This document shows positions 44,673 through 55,734 of a stretch of 64,000 nucleotides of DNA, piece by piece. Source of the stretch: Lycium barbarum (lineage: Eukaryota > Streptophyta > Magnoliopsida > Solanales > Solanaceae); contig NC_083341.1 of the NCBI RefSeq assembly GCF_019175385.1, positions 20,778,203 through 20,842,202 on the forward strand, in the 5' to 3' direction. The translations under genes were made by a program, and so were the position numbers. The first letter of the stretch is position 1, and every line of letters begins with the position of its first letter. The notes under the pieces are model-generated. The model searched no databases and was not told the DNA's origin. It saw only the letters and a program-made list of their open reading frames with translations.

Positions 44673-46924
44673 TGTTACACCTTGGAAATTTTGTGCCATT
44701 TGCATTATGAGTAAACTAATGTAAGCTCAAAGTGGGAATGAAGCCCTTATAAGGTTAAGGAGGGTATCCAAAGATTATAAGTATGTACCTTAAGGTTCTA
44801 GAGTCATATGAAGCGGCGGAAGTAAGTTTGTTGAGAGATTGGAAATTGAGTTATGTTTTGGGAAGATTTTATATCATTTGAGTTATACATTGCTTATGAT
44901 TGCCTTGAGGGGGGGCTATAGGGCCCCTTATTGGTTATTGAAGTTTTATACAAGTTCCAAGAAGGTTCCATCAGGATTGGAGGTCAAACGAATCGAAAAG
45001 AACGCATTTCCGTGAAACTGGGGAAAATGGAGCAATATGCTGCTGCATACTCAGTATGCTGGGCCGCATATTGGCAGAAAACTCGCCATTTTGGCTGAGA
45101 ATTCTGCCCAACACCACCCCCATATTGTGAAGGGAGTATGCGGCCGCATACTCAGTATGCTGAGCCGCATACTGACCGCAACATGGAGCGGTAGGGCTAT
45201 TTTCAGCCCTTTTTAAATCCCAGAGGACCCCATTTTTCACATTAACTTTCCACACTTATTTCGCCACACTTCTAGAGGGTTCTTGAGATTTCTTGGAGGT
45301 TCCATAGCATTCCAAACCTTTCCATATCGTCAAGAGAGAAGATCAACATCAAAACCTCAAAGATAATCTATGGAAGGTGATTGTTCTTGCTTCTCTCCAA
45401 AGTTGTGATGAACTTGGTCTTGGAGGGAGTTGACTAAGGTGAAGATACTCTATTATAAGGTATGTTGTTCCTATTATTTATATGATTGAGTTGATGTGAA
45501 GGTTAGTCACTCTTAGAAAGGAAAAGAATTAAAGTAGAGAAGCCATAAAGTGTTGAAGTGAAGTTGATGATTGTGAGATGAACTTGAAATGAGATTTTGG
45601 ATAATTTTGAGATTGAATTGAATATAACTTCTTGAATATGGTATTGTGAATGTTATTATTGTTGTTTGAGAGTTGATTTGTAATTTGGTGGAAGTTGATA
45701 AAATAGGGGAGGTGCTGCCCAAATTATGTTAGCTCGTTAATTATACTAGTTTGAACTTAAGAGTATTTTCAAGACTTAACTTAGTATGAATCCTCTTGGA
45801 TGGAGATTTTGCGGAATTTGGAGGAGAACGATAAGTAGTTAAGAAGACGTAAAGGTATGTTAAGGCTAACCCTTTCTTTCTAAAGGCATGATTTTCCTTA
45901 TTGTGAATCTATCTAAGATGTCCATAATATCCTACTTCCTAGAAATGCTAGAAGCTCATAACTCTCAATGTTCTCATGATATTGTTGACAAATATTCTCT
46001 ATGTTGATGATGATAATGATGATGATGAGAAGGATGATTCCATAATATGAAATCAGAGGTACACATATCTTATGTCACTTAGATAGAGTTGTAATGTTTC
46101 CTTTGGATTCTCATGTATGTCATAGATGTATATAGCTATTTTGTGACACCGAGCTTATATGTCGGGTATGATATCTATTGCGCACACATCACTACAATTG
46201 GGTACGAACAACACCGAGTCTTATCATGACCTATATGGGCGCCACCGAGCCTATATGGCCGAGTATGGTATTATCATTATATGTATATGTATGAAATGTT
46301 TCCTTTAGAGAAAGGTTAAGTATGCATGACAATCATATTAAGAGGTATTATGAGGTACAAGTTGTTCTCTTTATCTTATGATATCTTCATGCTTTCATCA
46401 TGTCGCTATTCATGCCTTACATACTCAGTACATTGTTTGTACTGAAGTTCTTTTGTTTATGGACACTGCTTTCATGCCCGCAGGTAGACAGGGAGACAGA
46501 CCAGACCCTTTGGCTGCTTCGTCAAAGATTTCATAGAAGTGCTCCATTTTATCCAGAGCTGCAGTAGTTGGTATTTTTCCTTTTATGTAAATACTTGGAC
46601 ATAGCGGGGCTTGTCCCGTCTTAATGATATTACACACTCCATGTAGAGGATCGTAGACAGATGTACATAATTAGATGTTCTATAGCCATATGGATTCACA
46701 GTTTGTATTTTATTTTGATAGCCTTGTCGGGTTGTACATATGGGCATGTTTACTGATGTTTATATAGATGTGTATATGTTTGATGAAACTTGTGTCTCTT
46801 CAGTTCATAATAAATATGGGTTAGCCATGTGGTTCACCTAGATACGATTATAAGAAGTATGTTAAAAGGTGCTCGGTAGGTTAGCTCCGGGTGCTCGTCA
46901 TGGCCCTCCGATTGGGTCGTGGCA
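44673..46924 (+). repeat. 3' LTR of Tekay 2 (2252 bp)
   Basis: TGTTACACC...GTCGTGGCA, the last bases mutated from TGACA. It has a longer palindrome region than the 5' LTR, with GTATGCGGCCGCATAC at 45136-45151. Confidence 0.93.
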
Positions 46925-48438
46925 GCTACTGATTCTGATAATGCAGTATTGCTTCTTACACTTTTAGGCAATCCCATTGATTCTACTGAACTTGTTACTC
47001 TTCCTTCTGTTGAGCATGAGATAGAGTCAATTGATTTTCCTATCTTTAGAAATACCAGTTGATCATACTGATACTAATGATGATGCTTCTGCCCCTATTG
47101 AGGAACCTTGACCACCTTCACCAACCTCTTCCTCCTAAACAGTCATCATCCATGCCAACTAGACCATCCAGATCAGTGAAACCACCTATATGGCACAAAG
47201 ACTATGTTACGACTACCAAATCCATTAATTCTTGCACCTACCCCATCTCAAAATATGTCAGCTACTCTCATTTATCTTCTACCTATCAAGCATATTTAAA
47301 ATCCCTCTCCACTGCTACAGAACCTAAATCTTATAAAGAAGCATCCCAAGATCCAAAATAGATAGCTTCTATATGTAGGATGAGATTTCAGCCCTAGAAG
47401 GCAATCACACTCGGAAGATTGTGAATTTACCAGTTGGCAAGCAACGCTATTAGTTCTTGTGGATAAGTATAAAGCTAGGTTGGTTGCCAAAGGCTATACT
47501 CAAAAGGATGGGTTGGATTATCATGAGACTTTTTCACAAGTTGCTAAACGGTCACAGTCAGGACCATCATCAGCATTGCAGCCTCTCATGACTAGCCCTT
47601 ACTGCATATGGATGTCAATAATGCTTTTCACCAAGGTGATTTTGATCAAGAAGTGTGTATGTTCTTACCTCAAGGATTTCACAATCAGGGAGAGAACAAA
47701 GTATGCAAACTATTGAAATACTTGTATGGATTAAAGCAAGCTTCTAGACAGTGGAATATCAAGTTGTCCAGTGCTCTACTTGATGCAGGATATAAGCAAA
47801 GCTCATATGATCATTCTCTCTTCACTAAGCAATCCAGAGATGACGTTGTGGAAATTCTGGTATATATAGATGATCTCTTGATCACTGGAAGCAACAAACA
47901 GCTAACTGAGGAAGCACAAAGCACACTGCATAGGAAGTTCGAAGTAAAGGATTTGGGACAACTTAAGTATTTTCTAGGAATTGAAATACTGAAGTCTAAA
48001 TGTGGCATTCTATTAAATCAGAGAAAGTACGCCTTAGAGTTGCTTTCAGCAATGGAGCTTGGTGATGCTAAACCTGCTACCACGCTAATGGAATTAAATG
48101 TCAAGCTTACAATAGTAGAGTATGACACTCTACTCAAAAAGACAGATGCTACTTCACACAAGGAGATAGAGGATCCAATATTAAATGACATTCACAGTTA
48201 TCAACAGTTTATAGGAAAACTGATCTATTTGACAATAACCATACTAGATATAAGCTTTGTTGTGCAAGTGCTCAGCCAGTTCATGCAGTGTCCAAAAAGA
48301 GCACACTGGGAAGCAGCCTTAAGAGTGCTTAGATACTTAAAGAAAGCACTAGGACAAGAGAATTTAATTAGAAGAAGTCCTATAAAGTGTTTGACAGTGT
48401 TTTGTGATGCAGACTGGGCATCATGTCCAAATACATGA
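46925..48438 (+). pseudogene. Copia reverse transcriptase
   Basis: Resumes the copia frame. A linker reads RPSRSVKPPIWHKDYVTTTK, then, across frameshifts, [65 protein letters not shown] and ILVYIDDLLITGS. The catalytic YIDD is intact (about 47863-47875). The thumb and connection end in CDADWAS with a stop at 48436. Confidence 0.87.
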
Positions 48439-48841
48439 AGATCAGTAATAGGTTGTGTGGTGCAACTAGGAGACTTCTGGATATCATGAAAATCAAAGAA
48501 GCAACATACAATTAGCAGAAGTTTAGCAGAAGCTGAGTATAAGAGCATCGCTGATGCAGTAGCAGAGATAATTTGGCCTGTAGGATTGCTTAAAGGGTTG
48601 AAGATATCAATCTCAATACCTGTTAGACTATGTTGTGATAATAAGGCAGCACTGCAGATTGCATCTAATCCTATCTTTCATGAAAGAATCAAACATAGAG
48701 ATAGATTGTCATTTTGTAAGGGAGAAACTTAAAGAAGGGTTGATCAAAACTGAATTTGTCAGTTCCAAACTACAGCTTGCAGATTTGTTAACAAAGGGAT
48801 TGGGAATTAACTCAACACCAGTTCCTTTTGTCCAAGCTTAG
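48400..48841 (+). pseudogene. Copia RNase H
   Basis: FCDADWASCP (Asp), SRSLAEAEYKSIADAVAEIIW (Glu), CDNKAALQIASNPIFHERIKH (Asp), then CHFVREKLKEGLIKTEFVSS and QLADLLTKGLG. Stops at 48436 and 48487 and a frameshift near 48695 break it. Confidence 0.85.
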
Positions 48842-48878
48842 CTTTCTCAATGTGTTCCAACCCCACCTTGAGAGGGAG

Positions 48879-49140
48879 TGTTAGAAACTGGTGTATATCA
48901 GCATAGTATGCTGGGTGTATATACTCGGAATGTATATCAGTGTATACACAATGTATACATTTGTTGGCTTTGATTGTAATTAGCTATTGCTTAGCTGTAA
49001 AGGTGAGTTAGTTGTATTCACATCACTACCGTATACAAAATATCTTATTTTTTCTCCGGTTCCTTGTTTCTTCTTCAGTTTCCTTCGTGCATGAATTCAC
49101 GAATAGATGAGATTTGAATCTCATCCATGGAAATCTAAAA
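48879..49140 (+). repeat. 3' LTR of copia element (262 bp)
   Basis: Starts TGTTAGAAAC after a purine run (gagagggag, 48870-48878) and ends gaaatctaaaa. It shares the TGTATATCAG start and the later ttggctttgattgtaatt block with the 5' LTR. Confidence 0.85.
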
Positions 49141-49569
49141 GTGCATGTTAAATAAATGCTCTTTTTGGACACTACATGAACTGGCTGAGCTTTTTCGTGC
49201 ATGTTAGATATCTTATTTTTTGGTGTCTTGATTTATAAATGTGATGAATTTGAATTAATGGTATCCGCATCACTTTACTCATTTAATATTGTTGTAATTA
49301 ATTGAATTGTAGTACATGCATACGGAGTGGGTAGTCACTACACTAAATGGGTTCATACAGTGCAAATTGGCAGATATCGTCGTACCATTTCTCATTCCAT
49401 TTTGGGGCATGACATAAATACAAAGTATCTCTATTGAAAAACTAAAACATTAGCTTCAACTTTAGAAATCAAAATTAAAATTTAGAAAGGAGTACTGCAT
49501 TTCCCAATGTCACCGCGTAAACTTATACTCTACAAAGAACAACTCAACAAATAATGAATACGACAAAAT
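49141..49569. other. AT-rich spacer
   Basis: About 430 bp with no recognisable gene or repeat. Confidence 0.5.
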
Positions 49570-49934
49570 CAGGGCGGTCTCAACAACATTGGGAGTCTAA
49601 AGCCAAACTTCAAATAGAGATTTTAATTTATTTTTAAAGGAAAGATCGTCATATATATTTTTATTTAACGTTTACTTTTCTAGCTTTTTCAGATGCAAAG
49701 TCATTAATTACTGTTTTATAATCGATTTATTCTAACAATTCCTTTTTCAATTGATAATATATCTAATTCATTCAGTCTCTCTTGAGACATTGCTGATCTT
49801 AGATAACATTTTATCAATGTTAATTTTGAAAAACTTCTTTCGGTTGAGGCAACAATTTATATATAAAATACATCTTTAAAGAAAAATTGGGGCCCTAGGC
49901 GGTTGCTTTATTGGCCTTATAGTCGATCCACCCG
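49570..49934 (-). mobile_element. hAT transposon remnant
   Basis: The left end cagggcggtctcaac is typical of hAT termini in plants. The right end, read on the minus strand, has caaccgcctagggcccc. A 46-codon piece of hAT transposase lies between them. The element is internally deleted to about 365 bp. Target duplication not certain. Confidence 0.62.
49716..49853 (-). pseudogene. hAT transposase C-terminal dimerisation fragment
   Basis: Minus-strand frame VASTERSFSKLTLIK, then YLRSAMSQERLNELDILSIEK, ending RINRL and a stop at 49718-49716. This matches the conserved end of the hAT C-terminal domain (the SERSFS and SQERL blocks). It is too short for most ORF scans. The rest of the transposase is missing, so it is a fossil. 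Confidence 0.78.
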
Positions 49935-50573
49935 TCAACAAAACAATGAAATTTTAATGATTAATTGTAATTACAAGCTTATCGAACACGAGATGCACTT
50001 ACGAATAAATATAGTCTATCAAGATTTCGTGTTAAAATTCAGTGCTTCTATAATAGTACTAGTCGTTATGCACTCATATATAGGTGTACTTTGCGTTAAT
50101 TAATCCAAAATAGAAAAGGATAAAATTATGAAAGACTAATTATACGACATATTCTAAAAAAAAAAAAACTGATTTTCTATTTAAGACGACAATCGTTTTG
50201 ATATATTATACAAAACAAAACAAGAGTTAATTTTTGAAATTTACAGGCAAATTTAATTCACGAAATTAAATGAACTTAACACTTTTCCAGAAGAAATTAA
50301 ATTGTCTTCAAAATGAAAAAAACAAAATAGAATTCTGAACCTAAATATAAATGGGAAAAAAAAAATTATACATGGAAAACACTATTTTTAAGAAGCAATG
50401 AGATTTATCTCGTATTCCTTTTTTAAGAAGGATTGAAAATGGCTCCTAATTCCTTTTTCAAGAAGGAATAGGTTGCAAAGAGTACAAAGTATATTTTTAT
50501 GGAACCTTCATCTCCATAATTTGAGTTCTTTTGAGTAGAAAACAGTAGTCTTTTTTTAGGAAAATTTACCTGT
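49935..50573. other. AT-rich spacer
   Basis: About 640 bp, A-rich, with no recognisable gene. It contains a pair of similar 'cctttttcaagaagga/ccttttttaagaagga' pieces near 50417-50467. Confidence 0.5.
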
Positions 50574-50578
50574 CATAG

Positions 50579-51851
50579 TGTTACACCTCGGAAATTTCCC
50601 CGCGAACGTACAATGAAAAGTTGCAGAATTTCATTTCAGCCCAGTGGTCGTAAAATGGAATACGGCCCGTAAAGTGATTTACGGACCGTAAAGTGCCATC
50701 ATCCTTCAACATTCCAAAATTTCAACTTTCTGTCAAATGCTTCAAATGGTTAAAAACGATTTGGAATACGGACCGTAAATTGAAATACGGCCCGTAAACT
50801 GAGTCGTAAACTGCCATGATCTTCAGCCAACCTTTCGGTTTTTGATATGCTTAAATACGGCCGCGAAGGACGGACCGTAAACCAATATACGGCCCGTAAA
50901 GTGGGGTTTACGACCACTGTACACCCCGACTGTTGTTCATTAAAAATCAGATTTTGAGTTATTAAAAAGGGACCCTAAGCTCATTTTATTTCATTTCTCA
51001 CCTACACTGTTCAAGAACTCTCTAGAGTGATCCAAAACACTTCATCCACAAGAATTTAAGAGAATCAAAGGGAGATCAAGATCAACCACATTAAATCCAT
51101 GAAACAAAGTGTGTGAAACTCAAGTGAAGTTCATCCAAACCAAGAAGTTTCAAAAAGAGGTGAAGTAGGGTTTTAGCGCTAAAGGAAGAACTCCACTCTA
51201 GGCTTGTTCCACCACCATCCAAGGTAAGTTTCATGACTTTATCATGTTGTTTAAGGTATTGGAAAGCCAAGATGCTTGAATTGTAGAAAGACATGGAAAA
51301 TGGGTCTTAAATGGATGAATAGTGTCACAATTGAATGGTAGTTGAATGGAATCATAAATGTTGATGTGTCATGATTATGAATATGTTGTAAATGATGTTT
51401 AGACCAGGAAATAAGCATTATATATGAGAAAACGCGATAACGAACTATAACCATAAATGTGGAGAAAATGGAGAAATGGTGGATTTTGCTCAACGTATAT
51501 GAATGACGATTGTTGATACGATATTGTGAAGTGTTGTTGTAAATGTTTAGGAGTTGAAATAGAACGTGGGAAAAGTAGTAGAAACAAAGGAAATGCTGCA
51601 CAATTTTTCCTAGAAATAACGATACGTTCTCATAACCGATTAACTAACGTTAATGCGAATTCTCTCGTGAAGGTAGCGACGTGATATTGGAGGAGAACAC
51701 GTGAGCGATAGCTCAGTTAAACGCCAAAGGTATGTGAGGCTAGCCCTTTCTTTCTATGGCATGAATCCCATGATACGATTTTTCCCCGGACGCGGGAGGC
51801 CTGGACGCATGCTAATGTTACTGATTATCACACCACACCTATATGGTCGGG

Positions 51852-51892
<41 letters not shown>

Positions 51893-52482
51893 ATGCATAC
51901 GTGAGATGATGATAAGCTTAAAAGTAAGTCAGCATGCATTACTTTTCATGTAATTTCCAGTCAGGTACAGTTGCTCCATACTTGATGCCTCCCTTATTTC
52001 CTTGATGTATTATTATTGTTCATGCCTCTCATACTCAGTACAATATTCGTACAGACGTCCGTTTTCTTTGGATGTTGTGTTCATGCCCACAGGTAGACAG
52101 GGAGGTGAGCTTGATCCAGATTCTTAGTAGCTGCCAGCTGATTGCGAGCACTCCATTATCCGGAGGTGCTCATGATTATTCTCTTGGTATATGTATATTT
52201 TGGGCATGGTGGAGTCTTGTTCCACCTATATGTATAGTATGTCAGTAGAGGCTCGTAGATGCGCAGTGTGGGTAGATGGTCTCACGAGAGGCTTCTATGT
52301 ATATGTGTATATTATTTTGATGGCCGAGAGGCTTATGTATATAAAAGTATTTTCATGTTCTCAAATGAAAAGATGATTTTCTTATGTCCTAAGCATGAAT
52401 TGATAAAAGAGCATTAAATGGGTAAGGTGAGTAGTAGAACGAGTCCCGGGTACCCGTCACGGCCCCTAGCTGGGTCGTGACA
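50579..52482 (+). repeat. Solo LTR of a Tekay-like family (1904 bp)
   Basis: TGTTACACC...GTCGTGACA, flanked by perfect target duplication catag (50574-50578 and 52483-52487). No internal region is present, so unequal recombination between LTRs removed it. It holds five TACGG-N-CCGTA palindromes (50661, 50680, 50767, 50786, 50888), the CAGTAC block (52035-52059), a compensated stem-loop (52208-52226) and a short AT tract (51858-51888). Confidence 0.93.
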
Positions 52483-52487
52483 CATAG

Positions 52488-54142
52488 CTACCTCTAAGAC
52501 TTATTTATGAATAATAACTACCTTATTTTTTATTTAATTTTTATAGCTTTATGTTTCCAAAATTACATTTCATAACTGGTCCAGTAACTTTTGAAATACA
52601 TGTACCTCTTTATTCTCCCTCACTACACATTTAAGATTTATCATCTTCTTCAAATCCTAAAAAAAATTCTCTCTCCTCTTTCCCCTTCCCCTCACTGCCG
52701 CCTCTCTCCCTCCCTTTCTCTATTTCTAGCCCCTATTCTCCTTCCCCTCACGTACCCCTCCATCCCTTCTCTATCTACACCACCCACGCCGTCGTCAACA
52801 CCACCACCACCACTATTACTACCATCTCCATCTCCAAACTCTAAAAAAACCTTAAGCTTCTAGTTCTTCAGATCTGAAATCCATTTGCTTCAGGTATTAA
52901 TGTTAACAAAATGCCAACCCCAGTAAAGTGTAAAATACAAGTTGTCAATTGAGACGTTGAGGATTCTATGCACAAATTTTGGTTAGTGTAATGATGCGTT
53001 CCAAAGTTTTCAATTCCACAACATCAACTTGAAATAGACAGTTTCTTAAGAGGCTTCTTCGTGGCCTTAGCGTTCTCCTTAAGGAACTTCAAACATCAAA
53101 TTCCCCAAATACTTACTTTTTTTTTTTTTAATTCCCCTTTCTTGATTGAATTTTTTCTTTAGTCCTCTGTCTGATTGAAACCTCTTTGTTGGCATGTGAT
53201 ATGAAGCTAGTGATAAGTAATTATCCAAGCAGCATGTTCGAAAAAGGACACTGCAATGCACATAAAAACTCGTAGCTTTTAGAAGTATCAAGGTAGAGTT
53301 GTGGTGGTTCGGTAGGGTTTGTGGTTGTGGAGGTTGTATATTTTTTTTTTGTTATAGTGTATTTTTTTGTATTCGCTTTGTATTTCGAAGGAGAAAATGT
53401 AGTCATTTTTTTAGTGTATTTCAATGTACTGTTTCAGTATATTTCAGTGCACTGTTTCAGTATATTTCACTATATTTCAATGTATTTCTAATTTACGAAA
53501 TAATTTCTGATACATTTCATTGTATTCCATTGTATATACGCATACTACAATTTTATATTTCTTAAACAATCAACCATATTTGATTGTATTCCAGTGTATA
53601 TTTTTTTGTATTTGGAAGTATTTCTAAAAGTGTGGAATTGAGTAATTTGGAGAGAGAAACGTGGGTTGTTATGAAACTTTAGCCGTTATGCGTGATACAT
53701 GGTTGAATTTAATTTGACTTACCAGTTAAAATGAAAGAAGAGAATATGTTCCATAAATACAACCTATTTTTACTCTGCCAAATTTTGTATTCTCGTGTCT
53801 TTCAAAAACGCGAAATACAAGTGAATACAACAAAAACCAGCAAAAAACTTTTGAATGGAGTAATCGTGATAGAAAGACGTTAGCTGTAATGGAACCTCAT
53901 AAGGCTTGCGTGAATCATAGAACCATTAATACAAATTACCATATAATTTGAAAAAGATTTTTATTGCCATAATTTTTTTTATTTTTTATTCAATAGCCGC
54001 GCTGTATTTCGCTGTATTTCACTGTATTTAAAAAACGCGAGATACAACTGAAATACAGCCAAAAGCAGCTACGAATTGTAAATCTTCAACTTGTAGCTAT
54101 AACTTGTTAGAAACTATTAAAAGGTAGTTGTTTGTGTAAGTT
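52488..54142. other. Unassigned stretch with CT-rich and GTATTTCA-rich parts
   Basis: 52620-52860 is strongly C/T-rich on the plus strand, as in plant 5' leaders, but no coding follows. 53400-53640 and 53990-54060 carry many degenerate copies of tgtatttca/gtgta, and two similar segments with 'aaaacgcgaaatac' lie at about 53805 and 54033. The second forms a hairpin (gctgtatttc ... gaaatacagc). This may be MITE-derived sequence. Confidence 0.45.
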
Positions 54143-55228
54143 ATGGGGTGCAAGAAGAAATTAGTCCAACCAAAGATACATGAACTCTCTATTGATTTGC
54201 TAGAGCTGATTTATTCAAATCTTTATTCTTGCATGGACATGTTTCAATTTAGAGCAGTTTGTTCTTCATGGCGTTTAGCTTCAAAGAATCATAAATTATC
54301 TCCACTTCTTAAACTACCTAGTCCAAAAAGTGACAACAACATTGCCTTACAAACTTCAAAGAAAATCATGTTTGTGTTGGATCCTCACATGGATGGCTAA
54401 TTCTCTTGGATAAAAATTCCAAACTTTTTTTGTTAAATCTCTTTGCTCGTACCCAAATTCCACTTCCCAATTGTTCCAATATCACGAAAGCTGTGTTATC
54501 TGCTAATCCATCTCACAACAAGGACTACATAGTTATGAGCATATACAATAGTTCATATTGTCTTGCATTCTTTAGGCATGGAAATCAAGAATGGGGATTA
54601 TACTAAGATGTATTTTGATATTGTTTTTGCTGAGAATTTTCTTTATGTGTTAAGAGAAAAAGGTTCAGTTGATATTTGGGATTTTAATCAAGATAGTTCT
54701 TTTCCAAAGAAACATATGAGTGTCCAACCTAACGGTCCAACAAAATTCACAAACTCTAAGAGATACTACCCAATTGAGCTATTTTCTGATACCCTTTACT
54801 TAGCTCTGTCATCTGATGATATTTTGTTAGTTGTAAGGCACATCGGTGAATTTGTTACAGAGGATGGAAGAGCTATACATGAGGGAGAATGTGATGACTC
54901 TATTTGTCCCTATAGAACAGTTAAATTCGACGTTTACAAAATGGATATGAATCGCGGAAATTGGTTAGAAGTTAAATCTTTGAATGATGGCATTCTACTT
55001 CTTGGTGGAAATCAGTCTTTTTCAGTGTTGGCTAAGGATCATCGGGGCTACAAGGCGAATTCTATATACTTCACGGATGATTATTGGGATCGAGTAAACG
55101 AAGATTATTTATATGGGGGACATGATATGGGTGTGTTCAGCTTGGAAGATGGATGTGCCAAACAATTTTGTGAGATTGGTTTGCAGAAACTTGAACCACC
55201 CCCGTTTTGGGTTTTTCCTGATTGGTGA
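54143..55228 (+). pseudogene. F-box protein with DUF295/KIB-type domain, frameshifted
   Basis: ATG 54143 opens an F-box (IHELSIDLLELIYSNL, MFQFRAVCSSWRLAS; residues about 10-50), the part that would bind SKP1 in an SCF ubiquitin ligase. The C-terminal DUF295 propeller-like domain follows and ends EPPPFWVFPDW, the usual family end. The frame shifts near 54388 (to GWLILLDKNSKLFLLNL) and returns near 54595 (to TKMYFDIVFAENFLYVL). The two shifts cancel, so about 360 residues are readable. These genes are often single-exon and turn over fast. It may be a recent pseudogene or an assembly artefact. No neighbour suggests a function. Confidence 0.82.
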
Positions 55229-55734
55229 CGAATTGTTTCTTCACTGAAGTAATTTTTGAATTAAATGTCAAGTAGTGATGTATAACATAGAGCATTTATT
55301 AGAAACTGTATTTACCTCTGTTTGTTGTTTAAAGCTTAGATATTTTCCTTTTCATAATGAAAGCAGTTGTACGTAAAAGATATCGCTGACTGTATCCGAA
55401 TATACCAAATTAATCAGATTCCATAAAGAAGTAACCTTCATAGCTTGTATCTAGAGAAGTAGCTACAAAATAGTTTTCTTCTCGGAGATGAGAATATGAT
55501 CAAATAATAATATCTACGACAGATATAATTCTCATTTACAGGAGTTACTACATATAAGAACCCTACAAGGAAATGGTAGAGCAATAACTTCAAATGGACA
55601 AATAAAGGGATTAAAAAAAAAATGAAAGAATGTCATTCCTAGTTAGGATTCCAAAGCTTGTGACCTAAAAGAATTTTAAACCCCCTCTATCACCATATTT
55701 TTAAACTCCTCTTATGGCGAGGAGATTAAACAAT
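55229..55734. other. Spacer between F-box and aquaporin genes
   Basis: About 500 bp that probably includes the 3' regions of both convergent genes. I see no further feature. Confidence 0.5.

Larger units (their letters stand above)
34834..46924 (+). mobile_element. Ty3/gypsy chromovirus, Tekay/Del-like (Tekay 2), interrupted
   Basis: LTRs at 34834-37010 and 44673-46924. The flanking 5 bp are cctac and gctac, one mismatch. PBS TGGTATCAGAGC, gag, PR, RT, RNase H, integrase and chromodomain are all traceable and many times broken. It sits in the copia pol and is itself split by a reverse-oriented LTR (41706-44205). Its LTRs differ from Tekay 1 in sequence but keep the same block order. Confidence 0.93.
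31989..49140 (+). mobile_element. Ty1/copia retrotransposon, interrupted
   Basis: LTRs at 31989-32299 and 48879-49140, PBS at 32300, gag-PR-IN before and RT-RNase H after a nested Tekay element (34834-46924). Domain order with integrase before RT defines copia. Without the insert it is about 5.1 kb. Stops and frameshifts occur in gag, integrase and RNase H, but most domains read well. No clear target duplication was found. Lineage not assigned. Confidence 0.9.

Noticed and set aside
52591..52863. Pro/Ser-rich protein
   Set aside because: A frame through a CT-rich leader-like stretch with no domain and no downstream coding.
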